Of a stretch of 37,479 bases of DNA, positions 1-7,910 are shown piece by piece. The first letter of the stretch is position 1; each line of letters starts with the position of its first letter. A program made the translations under genes and the position numbers. This stretch comes from a virus, in IMG/VR virus record IMGVR_UViG_3300045107_000834, positions 1 through 37,479 of that record, one strand, 5' to 3'. The notes beneath the pieces were generated by a model that was given only the letters and a program-made list of their open reading frames with translations, was not told the origin of the DNA and did no database searches.

Positions 1-30
1 GCCGGCCGTCGCCCCACGCCACCACGCGGA

Positions 31-71
31 AAGGGGGTCGTGACGCCCAGTGATGGCGTCACGACCCCCTT
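31..71. terminator. Perfect 17-bp hairpin, probable terminator
   Basis: Arms 31-47 (AAGGGGGTCGTGACGCC) and 55-71 are exact reverse complements around a 7-base loop. It is the strongest short hairpin near the left edge. There is only a weak T run on either side, so it could work in both directions. No gene is visible between it and position 1, so it probably ends a gene lying to the left of the window. If the sequence were a circular assembly it would instead follow the last rightward gene, but nothing here proves that. Confidence 0.7.
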
Positions 72-806
72 GCTGTTGTCCTTCCCTGTGCCCTCTGTGT
101 CCTCTGTGGTGAAAGCCGTCGCTGTGAGGGGACGAGAGGTTCTGGAGAGGTCGAACATAGCGACGAGATTCGTGAAATAGCGTGAAGCGCCAGCGGGTCA
201 ACGAGTTACGCCGCCGCGGCGCCCACCACTGTCAAACCTCCCGATCGTCGCAGATCGAGGCTGTTCGAAGCCGATGCGAACCGCCATCAATCAACCCTCG
301 AGTTGGCCCCTGAAGCGCCGTAAAGTGCGCTGGAAGCCGTACTTATAGTAGCAGGCCCGACCCGCCAGGCAGTGAGGTGGGGGTGTTCGAACTCGGACGG
401 TCGAGGGCCGCGCGACGATGCAGCGTCCGAGTTCCATATCGCGCGCACCACCAACCACTTAGCCCATGCCGTTTGGCTGGAGCGAACTCGGACGCTCGCG
501 GTCGTCCGAGTTCGAGCGCGTGTGTGGCCATTTTCGGTTGTCAATCAGCGTCGATTCAGACGCCCTGAACAGGGCGCTACGCGTCGAACAAAACCGCCTC
601 TGGTGCGCCCCGCCTGGCCGCCCTATCCTTCATGCAGCTGTAGGTGCTCTGGCAACTGGGAAAGCTCCACCGCGAGTCCAGTTGGGTATCCCTCGCACAG
701 CACGCGCGCTGGGACAGCTCGAGGCCGGCTGAGATAACGCCGAGCACCTCCGGACGAGGCCACGCCGCCACGTTCGCACGGGGAAGGTCGCGTACCCCCT
801 CGGCAC
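72..806. other. Non-coding left flank, likely host-phage junction
   Basis: No frame here looks like a real gene: the open frames are short or are extensions of shadows of the gpF gene. At 92-108 the motif CCTCTGTG occurs twice in a row. From memory, this kind of CTCTGTG motif is common between genes of GC-rich environmental bacteria, which suggests the far left is chromosome. CGTGAA occurs twice ten bases apart near 171-186, and TGAAGCGCC occurs at 183 and 311. A small hairpin (561-566 with 571-576) lies 230 bases past the gpF stop. The phage end should lie in this stretch, but I cannot place it exactly. Confidence 0.5.
388..514. repeat. Four-copy inverted array of GAACTCGGACG
   Basis: The 11-mer GAACTCGGACG occurs at 389-399 and 484-494. 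Its reverse complement occurs at 424-434 and 503-513. The second pair makes a tight 12-bp inverted repeat (483-494 with 503-514) around an 8-base loop; the first pair is separated by 24 bases. I found no other copy in the window. Multiple inverted binding sites near a prophage end are what a MuA-type transposase would use, but a host intergenic repeat family would look the same. Confidence 0.7.
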
Positions 807-2132
807 CTACAGCGCTCCCCACACCAGCTCGTAGCGACGATCGCCCACGAGGCTCTGCTTCGTGATGACGGAGGCCGTGCGCAGCGAGTTGATCGGCGCG
901 CGACGGGCGCGGGCATCGCCGCCCTTCGTCTTTCGCTTCTGGTCGAGCCGCACGATCACCTTCGTCACCTGATCCTCGCCAGGGCCGGGGCGCACGAAGA
1001 GGAGCGCCGGGTCCTCGCGGTCGAAGTAGATGGCCGTGGGCTCGAGCAGCACGGACGGCAGACCATCGAGCAGCTCGGTGGTGAGCTGCTGCGTGACGTG
1101 ATCCCACTTGCCGTCCGCCAAGTGAGCGAGCTCCTTCGCGCGCAGCGTGACGGCGGCGCTTCCGGGCTTCACGCCGAGAGGATCGAGCGCCGTGAGCGCG
1201 TCGCTCGGGATCGCGCCCAGCACCACGGCCTGCGTTTGCTCCTCCTTGCCCCCGCGCGCGCGCACGCGCTCGAGCAGCGCCGCGTATTGGCGCTCGATCT
1301 CGTGATCGACGGCGCCGGTGCGGGCCTCGGCGTCCATCATCCGCGCGCCGATCGCCGCCTCCGCGGTGCTCGCGCGCTTGAGGTACGCGTCCGCCGCGCC
1401 GCTCGCGCTGCCGGTCTTCCCGACGTTGTAACCGAACCCGGGGTCGATCCCAACAGGCACCTCGACCACTTCCCCCGTCGACGGATTCGTCCAGGACCGC
1501 GTGACGATCGGCGGCGAGGGACTGACCGCGAGCCCGAGCCGATTGAGATCGCGCTTGCTCAGGCTCTGCAGCGTGCAGCGACAGTTCCAGCCGTTCGGGG
1601 GCGCGTGCGTGTCCCACCACGGGTGATCGACGGGCAGCACGGTGTTGTGCCACGCGCGGTGCAGCGGGCGCGTCCGCGCGTCGAGGATCGCAACGTAGCG
1701 GAGGTAGGGGCGGCTGCCGGTCGTCTCGGTGAAGTGCTCCCAATGCCCGGCGGCGTAACTGGTGCGCAGGTTGGTGTCGAAGATCGTGCGCAGGCGCCGT
1801 GAGCCGAGCCGCACCTCGCGCTCCTCGCCGGTCTCGGGCTTGGTGACGGTCGTGCCCGTGAGGTAGTCGGCGAAGCCACTGGCGACGAGCTTCGCGCGCA
1901 CGCGGCGCTTGAACTCCTGGAGCGTGAGCCCCTCGTCGAGTGCCGCGTCGACCACCTCGCGGATCGCCTGCAGCACGTCCATCTGCATGACGCCGGCGAC
2001 GGTGAACGCCTTCGCATGCTCCTGCTGCCACATCTCCGCCCAGCGGAAGGACTGCTTGAGGCCGGCCTTCCGACGGAAGAAGGCGACGGCCTCGGTGGGC
2101 GCGACGCTCGCGTCCCAGCCCGCCGCCGCCAT
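807..2132 (-). CDS. Phage head morphogenesis protein, Mu gpF-like, with extra C-terminal domain
   Basis: A 441-residue minor head protein of the Mu gpF / SPP1 gp7 family, which acts at the portal vertex early in capsid assembly. The family signature lies around residues 110-190: DARTRPLHRAWHN, then VLPVDHPWWDTHAPP and the Cys-containing NGWNCRC. Past about residue 305 the gpF domain is over. The remaining 135 residues look like an added globular domain with the spacing of the phage BECR-fold nuclease domains (PBECR) often fused to gpF; that assignment is inference. The ATG at 2132 lies 2 bases after the portal stop. It is the last gene of the leftward unit. In Mu, gpG and gpI follow directly; here they are on the opposite arm. 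Confidence 0.92.
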   Translation of the reverse strand: MAAAGWDASVAPTEAVAFFRRKAGLKQSFRWAEMWQQEHAKAFTVAGVMQMDVLQAIREVVDAALDEGLTLQEFKRRVRAKLVASGFADYLTGTTVTKPETGEEREVRLGSRRLRTIFDTNLRTSYAAGHWEHFTETTGSRPYLRYVAILDARTRPLHRAWHNTVLPVDHPWWDTHAPPNGWNCRCTLQSLSKRDLNRLGLAVSPSPPIVTRSWTNPSTGEVVEVPVGIDPGFGYNVGKTGSASGAADAYLKRASTAEAAIGARMMDAEARTGAVDHEIERQYAALLERVRARGGKEEQTQAVVLGAIPSDALTALDPLGVKPGSAAVTLRAKELAHLADGKWDHVTQQLTTELLDGLPSVLLEPTAIYFDREDPALLFVRPGPGEDQVTKVIVRLDQKRKTKGGDARARRAPINSLRTASVITKQSLVGDRRYELVWGAL

Positions 2133-2134
2133 CG

Positions 2135-3745
2135 CTACCGCGCCCCATCAACACGGTCGGCGCCCGAGAGCGCGCTGTCGGTGCGCCCGCCGAGCCGCGT
2201 GAGAAAGCCCGCGCGCGCGAGCTGCTCCGCCAGCTTCGCCCCATCCATCGCGGCGAGGACTTCGAGGAGCTTGTCGCGCACCTCCCCGATCGACTCGGCG
2301 GCGTCGATGGCGTTGAGCGCAGGCTGAATGATCGGCTCGAGCGCGGGCACCCAGCCATCATCGGCCAGCATCTGCTCGACGAGCGCGTCGATCGCATCGG
2401 GTTCGGGGCCGCTGCCCTGCGCCGCTTGGCGGGCGGTGCGCATGGAGGCCAGCGCGCGCTGCAGCACGGGTCCGCTCGGCCCCGGCGGCGCCACGGGCGC
2501 GTGCAGCAGCTCCACGTCATCGCCCTCCGGCGGCAAGGGCAGGCCCAGCCGATCGCTCACGACCTTCGCCTCCACGCGGAGCCCGAGCGGCACGGCATCC
2601 TTGAGCGCGGAGACCAGGTCGAGCGGCTCGAGGCGATTGGCGACGCCGAGCTTGACCCGCGGGTAGCCGTTCCGCGGCTTCGGCCCGAGGTTGAGATCGA
2701 CGATCGGGCGCACGAGGTCGCGGTGGAGCGTGCCCTGCAGCAGCCCCGCGTCCGCCTGGCGAATGTCGCCGCGCACGCGATCGTGCACTTCGCCCTGCGC
2801 GCGGCTGCCGCCGTTCTTCGCCGTGTCGGCGGTGAGCGTCTGGCCCACGACGGCCTTGCTCACCTGCCCATCGAGGAAGTTGCAGAGGCGCTCGTAGAGG
2901 TCGGTGCTGCCGGCCTTCTGCGCCTCGATGAAGTCGATCATCATCCCCTCGGGGACGATCGCCGCCGCGTCGCGCCCAATGTTCCGCACGGCGCGCAGCA
3001 GCGCGAGGCGATCGCTGTCGCTGGCGGCCGCGTCGTAGCGCCCGAGCCGCATGGGCTGGCCGAAGATCTCCGTGAACTGCACCCAGCTCTTGAGCGCGAA
3101 GTTCTTGAAGAGGTACGACCACGCGGCCGCGCGCGCGAGGCCGCCCCGCAGCGGGAGGCCGCTCTTCGCCGGGTGCACGTGGCGCACGAACTTGAACGGC
3201 ACCAGATCCTCCGGCGGGCCGATCGTGCGCAGCCGGATGGTGCGACCGTCGTGCCGATCGAGCCGGAACCACTTCGGATCGCGCCAGTGCAGCGCGACGG
3301 GCATCCATTCCTTGCCGTCCAGGTCCCACTCGATCTCGCTCACCGAGTAGCCCTTGCCCACGGCGTCGAGGATGTCGAACAGCGCGCTCTCGAGCCAGTC
3401 GGTGGCGAGCGCCGTGCGCACCAGATCGGCCGCGCGCTTGTCCTCGGCGCTGTCGCTCGCGGCCTCGACGGTCACCTCGAGCTGCGAGACGGCGCGCTTC
3501 CGCGTGCCCATCTGGCTCAGGTAGTGGAGGTCCTTCTCCTCCATGTCTTCCGCGAGCGCCAAGTATTCGTCGGCGTCGGTCGTCTCGGCCGCGAGCAGGA
3601 TATCGGCGATCCGGTCGGGCGTGAGCCCCTGCGAGGGATGCAGGAAGTCGACGGTGCGCACGCCGACGAGCGTCGGCCCGGCCTGCTCCTCGCGCAGCTT
3701 GCCCAGGTCGATCGGCTGCCCGAAGGCGTCATAGAGCGTCACCAT
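2135..3745 (-). CDS. Portal protein, Mu gp29-like (DUF935)
   Basis: A 536-residue portal protein, forming the ring through which DNA enters the head and to which the tail attaches. DUF935 hallmarks are clear: DADEYLALAEDMEEKDLHY near residue 60, SGLPLRGGLARAAAWSYLFK near 195, FGQPMRLGRYD near 230, and GQTLTADTAKNGGSRA followed by VHDRVRGDIRQADA near 320. The length is close to Mu gp29. The start ATG overlaps the terminase stop (TGATG), so the two are translationally coupled. The acidic and Pro-rich C-terminal 100 residues are more variable. Confidence 0.95.
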   Translation of the reverse strand: MVTLYDAFGQPIDLGKLREEQAGPTLVGVRTVDFLHPSQGLTPDRIADILLAAETTDADEYLALAEDMEEKDLHYLSQMGTRKRAVSQLEVTVEAASDSAEDKRAADLVRTALATDWLESALFDILDAVGKGYSVSEIEWDLDGKEWMPVALHWRDPKWFRLDRHDGRTIRLRTIGPPEDLVPFKFVRHVHPAKSGLPLRGGLARAAAWSYLFKNFALKSWVQFTEIFGQPMRLGRYDAAASDSDRLALLRAVRNIGRDAAAIVPEGMMIDFIEAQKAGSTDLYERLCNFLDGQVSKAVVGQTLTADTAKNGGSRAQGEVHDRVRGDIRQADAGLLQGTLHRDLVRPIVDLNLGPKPRNGYPRVKLGVANRLEPLDLVSALKDAVPLGLRVEAKVVSDRLGLPLPPEGDDVELLHAPVAPPGPSGPVLQRALASMRTARQAAQGSGPEPDAIDALVEQMLADDGWVPALEPIIQPALNAIDAAESIGEVRDKLLEVLAAMDGAKLAEQLARAGFLTRLGGRTDSALSGADRVDGAR

Positions 3746-5211
3746 CAGAATCCTCCCGCGCCGAAGCGCACCAGCGTGCCCCCGCGATCGTCGTCGTCCT
3801 GCTCGTCCGGCCGTGCCAGCGGGTTGCGCCGCGGCGCCGCCTCCGGCGTGGCCGCCGTGTAGCCCTCGTAGGCGAGCGCCGGCGTGCCGGCGACGCCGGC
3901 CGCGAGCGCGGCCGCCCAGAAGCGGTCCGCGTGGCCGCCGCCGTCGCGCTCGGTGATGATCCGCGGGTGCCCCGTGGGCCCCGCGATCTTCTTCGGGTTG
4001 TGGAGGTCGGACCGCAGCGCCGCATCGGCGGGGATGCGGATGCGCCGATCCTCGAAGCGATCCTTGAGCTCCGTCGCGAGATCGAGCTCCGACGCGCTCG
4101 TGAACACGACCCCTTCGACACGCCGCTTGCCGTAGCGCCGCTGGGCATCTTCCACGGGCTTCTCACCCATGCCCGTCTGGTCCATGCCGAGGCGCACCAC
4201 GCGATAGCGCTTCACGAGGGCATCGAGCGTCTCGTCCTGGCGCCGAAACGTCGCGCCCTTGAGCGTCTGGATCTCGCGGCACCAGAGGATGCCCTGCACC
4301 AGCTCGAAGACCTCAGCCACCCAGAGGTCGCGCCGGCGCGCAATGTCATTGCCGATGTAGCACGGCCCGCCGGTGTAGCGCTCGGGCTTGCCGGCCTCGG
4401 GATGCTCGCAGCTGGCGATCAGGTCGAACGAGAGCCAGGAGAGCGCTTCGTCCAGCCACTGCAGCTCGAACTCCTGCTGCCACGCCTCGTCGTCGTTGAG
4501 CGCGCGCTTGAGCTCCTCCGCATCGCGCGGCAGGCCGTCGGCGATCGCCTGGTAGATGTCCACCTGGTGACGCGACCACCCATCATCGGCGCCGGTCATC
4601 AGCTCGTAGAACTTGTTCCCCTTCCCGTTGGGGGTGCTGACGACGCGGAGCTTGAGCCCGGGCGCCGAGATCACCGGAAAGAGCGCCTTCCAGATCGCGC
4701 GGCTGTCCTGGTGGAACGCGAACTCGTCGAGGAAGACGTTGGCGCTGAAGCCGCGGGCGGTGTCCGCGTTCGCGGGGAGCGCGGTGATGCGCGAGCCGCC
4801 CGGGAGCACCACCTCGAGCGCCTTGTACGACCCGCCCTCGCCATTCCAGTCGAACTCCCGCTCTTCAAAGACCAGTTGAAAGGCCTGCGCGTGGCGCTTG
4901 ATGCCCTCCTCGATCGCCTCCTTCGCCTGGCGCTCCCCGCGCGAGAGAATCACCCAGCGTGCCTTGTCGCCCGTCGCGTGCGCGGTCATGCCATCGAGCA
5001 CGATCTCGAGCGTCGTGGTGAACGTCTTGCCCGTCTGGCGCGCGAACATCCCGCACTTGAAGCGGGACCGGTCCTCGGCCCAGCGACGCTGGTAGGGGTA
5101 GAGAATCCCGTCGCCGACAGGCGAAGTTGGTGCCGATGCGGGCGCCCCGGCTGGCGCGACCAGCGCCGAAGTACTCCGCGCGGTAGCGGTCTTCTTCCGG
5201 GCCGCCATCAT
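3745..5211 (-). CDS. Terminase large subunit, Mu gp28-like
   Basis: A 488-residue packaging motor: ATPase plus nuclease that cuts and pumps DNA into the prohead. The Walker A segment CGMFARQTGKT is at residues 53-63 (Lys62), Walker B NVFLDEFAF at 158-166 (Asp162, Glu163), and the coupling motif STPNGKGNK at about 192-200. In the RNase H-like nuclease half, acidic residues sit at Asp289 (GNDIARRRD), Asp344 (GMDQTGMG) and Asp429 (HADRFWAAA). Two adjacent ATGs, at 5211 and 5208, could start it; the first overlaps the previous stop. It belongs to the Mu-type terminase set with the DUF3486 genes upstream. Confidence 0.95.
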   Translation of the reverse strand: MMAARKKTATARSTSALVAPAGAPASAPTSPVGDGILYPYQRRWAEDRSRFKCGMFARQTGKTFTTTLEIVLDGMTAHATGDKARWVILSRGERQAKEAIEEGIKRHAQAFQLVFEEREFDWNGEGGSYKALEVVLPGGSRITALPANADTARGFSANVFLDEFAFHQDSRAIWKALFPVISAPGLKLRVVSTPNGKGNKFYELMTGADDGWSRHQVDIYQAIADGLPRDAEELKRALNDDEAWQQEFELQWLDEALSWLSFDLIASCEHPEAGKPERYTGGPCYIGNDIARRRDLWVAEVFELVQGILWCREIQTLKGATFRRQDETLDALVKRYRVVRLGMDQTGMGEKPVEDAQRRYGKRRVEGVVFTSASELDLATELKDRFEDRRIRIPADAALRSDLHNPKKIAGPTGHPRIITERDGGGHADRFWAAALAAGVAGTPALAYEGYTAATPEAAPRRNPLARPDEQDDDDRGGTLVRFGAGGF

Positions 5212-5486
5212 CCGAGAGCCTGAGCGGTTCGCTCACACCACGCGCGCAGCACCGCGAGCTGCTTCTCGGTGCCCTTCGGACTTCCACCACCGCTCGGCGC
5301 GTCGACCCGCTTCTCTGCCAGCAGCACCCAGCGACCGTCGGCTGGCGCCTTGCGTTCGACCGCCGCACGGAGCGTGGCGCCGCCGTCCCGCACGCTCACG
5401 GTGCATCCGTTCACGCGTGCGTACTGCTCGGCCCGCACCCACGCGAAGAGCGACTTCCGCGGACGCCACTTCACGCTCGCGCTCAT
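5208..5486 (-). CDS. Small conserved-position protein before terminase, unknown
   Basis: A 92-residue basic protein without a family I recognise. It begins MSASVKWRPRKSLFAWVRAE and contains a regular alternation that could be a small beta-sheet fold (VSVRDGG, LRAAVERK, WVLLAEKR). I chose ATG 5486 because a purine-rich run (AAGGGGGAAGGGTG) lies just upstream; GTG 5489 is the alternative. It overlaps both the preceding gene and the terminase by a few bases, so it is made together with the packaging proteins. A packaging or head role is inferred only from position. Confidence 0.75.
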   Translation of the reverse strand: MSASVKWRPRKSLFAWVRAEQYARVNGCTVSVRDGGATLRAAVERKAPADGRWVLLAEKRVDAPSGGGSPKGTEKQLAVLRAWCERTAQALG

Positions 5487-5830
5487 CACCCTTCCCCCTT
5501 GATGCCGAGCGAGGTGAGCATCTCGCCGGCGAGCGCGCGCCCGATGAGGACGCGCTGCGCGGCTGAGATCCCGTCGAGCGCCCGGGCACGCTTCAGGAAC
5601 TCCACGATCGCAGTGCCGCCTTGTCGCACGAAATCCTCGTGCGCCTCCCGCGTGCGCGGCAGGATCCAGACCGGGCCTGGCTCCATGATGACCAGCGGAC
5701 GCACGACGCTCGCCGCGGGGATCGCATCGGGCGTCTCCACGACCCTAGGCTCAGTTGGATAGAGCGTGATGCGCGGCTGCAGCTCCGCGACGCCAGCAAC
5801 CGCCGTCTGCGTGCGAGCGCCCATCGTCAC
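5486..5830 (-). CDS. Hypothetical protein between DUF3486 and terminase genes
   Basis: A 114-residue protein I do not recognise. The N-terminal half is Pro-rich with short beta-like runs (RITLYPTEPRVVE, VVRPLVIMEPGPVWILP). The C-terminal half is predicted helical (TAIVEFLKRARALDGISAAQR). GTG 5830 overlaps the previous stop as GTGA, with an ATG two codons later at 5824. The tight overlap on both sides places it in the packaging part of the leftward unit. Confidence 0.75.
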   Translation of the reverse strand: MTMGARTQTAVAGVAELQPRITLYPTEPRVVETPDAIPAASVVRPLVIMEPGPVWILPRTREAHEDFVRQGGTAIVEFLKRARALDGISAAQRVLIGRALAGEMLTSLGIKGEG

Positions 5831-6390
5831 GCGCCTCCAACGGGCGGCAGCCCGTAGATCGCGCGCACCTCGTTCACGACGGCCAGCGGGTCCTTCGCGG
5901 TGGCGGCCTCGTCGCCGGTCGCGGCGTCCACCTTCGCGGCGAGCTCCTTCCGAATGACCCGATCGATCTCCTCGTGCGTCTTCGACGAGAGTGTGATGTC
6001 GCGGAGCGCCTTCGCGAGCTGCGCAAAGTCCGCCGGCTTCACGGGCACCGCCTCGCCATCCTCACCGATGCGCGCGCTGATGACCTGAAACGCGATCGCC
6101 TTAAGCATCTCCAGCAGCGCCTTCCCGCGCATGCCGTTCGGGTCCTCACCGAACTGCGTGAGCAGCTGGCCGGCGATCGCCTGCGTGTCGCGCACGTGCG
6201 CGACGACCTTCTCGAACTGCTGGCGGTAGCGGTAGACCGACCCGCGGCCCGGTTCCTTGGACGCCGGGAGCCGGAACTGCTTGAGGTGCTCGACGAGCTC
6301 GTCGATCGTCGCGCCATCGCGGATGCGCGCATCGATCTCTGCTCGCACGCTCGCCGGGAGCTGTGTCACCTTGTTGCGGCGCGGGCTCAT
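5827..6390 (-). CDS. DUF3486 family protein, Mu gp27-like, putative small terminase subunit
   Basis: A 187-residue protein matching the Mu gp27 (DUF3486) family. The N-terminal 65 residues contain the characteristic helix-turn-helix region: KVTQLPASVRAEIDARIRDG, TIDELVEHLKQF and GSVYRYRQQFEKV. A helical second half follows (MRGKALLEMLKAIAFQV, DFAQLAKALRDITLSSKTHE). Family members sit just before the large terminase and are thought to act as the DNA-recognising small subunit. The ATG overlaps the stop of a shorter paralogue immediately upstream, so this phage has two copies of the same DNA-binding module. Confidence 0.9.
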   Translation of the reverse strand: MSPRRNKVTQLPASVRAEIDARIRDGATIDELVEHLKQFRLPASKEPGRGSVYRYRQQFEKVVAHVRDTQAIAGQLLTQFGEDPNGMRGKALLEMLKAIAFQVISARIGEDGEAVPVKPADFAQLAKALRDITLSSKTHEEIDRVIRKELAAKVDAATGDEAATAKDPLAVVNEVRAIYGLPPVGGA

Positions 6391-6704
6391 GGCGTCCCCC
6401 GGGCGAGCTCTGCGATCTCGTTGACCACGCGGGCGAGTGCGCGCAGCTCGTCACGGAGCTCGGCCAGCTTTCCATCGAGGACTTCGATGCGACGCGAGAG
6501 CGGCGCATCGCGCTCAGCCAGCGCCTTCTCGAACTGCGCCCGGTAGCGATGCACGGAGCTCCGCGCCGGCACCTTGTCGCTCGGCAATCCGAACGACTTG
6601 AGGTGTCCGACGAGCTCGTCCAGCGTGGCGCCGTCGCGGATGAGCCGGTCGATCTCGGCGCGCACCGGCGCCGGCAGGCGCGTGACCTTGCTGCGTGGGC
6701 TCAT
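6387..6704 (-). CDS. Short DUF3486 paralogue (N-terminal domain plus coiled coil)
   Basis: A 105-residue protein whose first 65 residues are nearly the same as those of the next gene: MSPRSKVTRLPAPVRAEID, TLDELVGHLKSFGLP and SSVHRYRAQFEKAL. After that it has only a short heptad-like helix (VLDGKLAELRDELRALARVV) instead of the 120-residue helical half of the full-length DUF3486 protein. It is intact, with overlaps at both ends. It is probably a duplicated DNA-binding domain that could pair with its longer paralogue, or a regulatory version of it; this role is inference. Confidence 0.85.
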   Translation of the reverse strand: MSPRSKVTRLPAPVRAEIDRLIRDGATLDELVGHLKSFGLPSDKVPARSSVHRYRAQFEKALAERDAPLSRRIEVLDGKLAELRDELRALARVVNEIAELARGTP

Positions 6705-7012
6705 CAGCCGTTCGGCAGCTCGCGCGCCACGCCAGGCTGCTGGGCCCGGCCGGCCGCGACGTCCTGGCCGCGCCGCGTGATCGTGGCGACGGGCACGTCG
6801 CCCACGAACTCGACGTCGACGAGCAGCTGCTCACCCAGCCAGGTCAGGTCACTCGCCACCTGATCCTGCGTGCAGATGAAAAACGCGCTCTCGAGCGCGC
6901 TGTGCACGACGGAGCCGTTGAGGCTCATCCCCGGCGCGGCGTCCAGGAAGCGCAGGATGGCGAGCCGGCGGTGCTCGGCCTGCAGCTGGGCGAAGGTCTT
7001 GCGGGCGGGCAT
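6704..7012 (-). CDS. VpaChn25_0724-family phage protein (Mu gp26-like position)
   Basis: A 102-residue winged-helix-like protein. The pattern LQAEHRRLAILRFLDAAPG, then SLNGSVVHSALE, QVASDLTWLGEQLLV and TRRGQDVAAGRAQQPGV is typical of a small phage family found between gp25- and gp27-type genes in Mu-like prophages. The segments fit a wHTH fold, so nucleic acid binding is likely, but its role is not known to me. ATG 7012 lies one base past the preceding stop; an upstream reading of the same frame is a shadow. Confidence 0.88.
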   Translation of the reverse strand: MPARKTFAQLQAEHRRLAILRFLDAAPGMSLNGSVVHSALESAFFICTQDQVASDLTWLGEQLLVDVEFVGDVPVATITRRGQDVAAGRAQQPGVARELPNG

Positions 7013-7013
7013 C

Positions 7014-7415
7014 TCAGCTCTGCTTGAGGAGGTGGCGCTGCACGATCTCGAGCTGGTGCACGATGCCGTCGAGCTGGCGCTGGATCGCACCGTCGAGCTG
7101 GCGCTGCATGGCCTCCGTCCGCTCGTCGATCGCGCTCACCGCGCCCTTCAGGTCCGACTCGAGTGTCTTCATGTCGCCCCGCTGCTCCTGGATCGCCGCC
7201 CACACCTTGCCGTACTGATCCCGATCGGGCCGACTGTCGATCTGCACGCGTAGCATCGCCATCTCGGATCGCATCGCGGCCACTTCCTCGCGCCGCGCGA
7301 TCTGCCGCTGGTGCAGCCACAAGAGCAGCAGGGCGAGCGATTGCACGAGCTGGAAGACGAGGCCGAAGATCTGGATCGGGGAGCCCATCCCGGCGGGCAC
7401 GTCGGCGAACGTCAT
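7014..7415 (-). CDS. DUF2730-like membrane-anchored coiled-coil protein (Mu gp25-like)
   Basis: A 133-residue protein with one membrane helix near the N-terminus (IFGLVFQLVQSLALLLLWLH, about residues 16-35) followed by a long heptad-rich helix to the end, with Met/Leu-Gln repeats (AMQRQLDGAIQRQLDGIVHQ). This matches the gp25/DUF2730 proteins that follow the endolysin in Mu-like phages and suggests a role at the inner membrane in lysis, perhaps spanin-like. ATG 7415 overlaps the endolysin stop as ATGA. Confidence 0.85.
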   Translation of the reverse strand: MTFADVPAGMGSPIQIFGLVFQLVQSLALLLLWLHQRQIARREEVAAMRSEMAMLRVQIDSRPDRDQYGKVWAAIQEQRGDMKTLESDLKGAVSAIDERTEAMQRQLDGAIQRQLDGIVHQLEIVQRHLLKQS

Positions 7416-7906
7416 GCGGCGACCCCGAGGTGCGCCCAGGCGGCGTAGAGCCCGCCCTGCTCGAACGCGGCGATCAGTTCGTCGCTCGGCTTTCCCGCGA
7501 TCGCGCCCAGCTGGGCGTGCGGGCGATCGCCCTTGCCTCCATCGAACCCCGGCCAGCGCCCGCCCCATGTGAGCCCCTGCTCTTCGACTGCCTCCCCGTA
7601 GGCGTTCCACTCGGCATCGGTGAGGTTCCAGCCGCGCTCAGCCGAGACGCAGTCCACCGCGCACCCGAGCCCGTGCGAGGAGTTCTTCGCCTCGCGCTGC
7701 TTTGACGCGCCGCGCAGGAAGTACTCCTGCTGCAGCACGTCGCGCCGGAGCGTCTCGTACACGACGAGGTCGAGGTGGTGCGCCGTGTTCACGGCAGCGA
7801 GCGCGGCGGTGATGCGCGTGCGCAGCGCGGGGTGGACGTAGGCGAGGTCGCTGATGCGAACGAGCGACACTTCGCGCGGGGACAACCGCGAGACGGTGGG
7901 GGGCAT
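7412..7906 (-). CDS. Endolysin, M15-family peptidoglycan peptidase
   Basis: A 164-residue zinc peptidase that cuts peptide stems or cross-bridges in peptidoglycan to release phage. The zinc-binding motif SSHGLGCAVD gives His78 and Asp85, and the second site WGGRWPGFDGG...DRPHAQ gives His130; both are diagnostic of M15 (VanY / L-Ala-D-Glu peptidase) lysins. There is no signal peptide, so release through a holin is expected, and a small membrane protein lies directly upstream. The whole protein is the single catalytic domain, typical for phages of Gram-negative-type hosts. Confidence 0.93.
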   Translation of the reverse strand: MPPTVSRLSPREVSLVRISDLAYVHPALRTRITAALAAVNTAHHLDLVVYETLRRDVLQQEYFLRGASKQREAKNSSHGLGCAVDCVSAERGWNLTDAEWNAYGEAVEEQGLTWGGRWPGFDGGKGDRPHAQLGAIAGKPSDELIAAFEQGGLYAAWAHLGVAA

Positions 7907-7910
7907 GCGA

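Noticed and set aside
311-340. Exact left phage end at TGAAGCGCC
   Set aside because: The match to the Mu right-end sequence is short and only suggestive; TGAAGCGCC also occurs at 183. It is kept as a possibility within the findings, not annotated.
577-2520. 647-residue leftward frame covering gpF and part of the portal
   Set aside because: It runs across two well-supported genes in another frame and its translation is Arg/Ala-rich low-complexity sequence.
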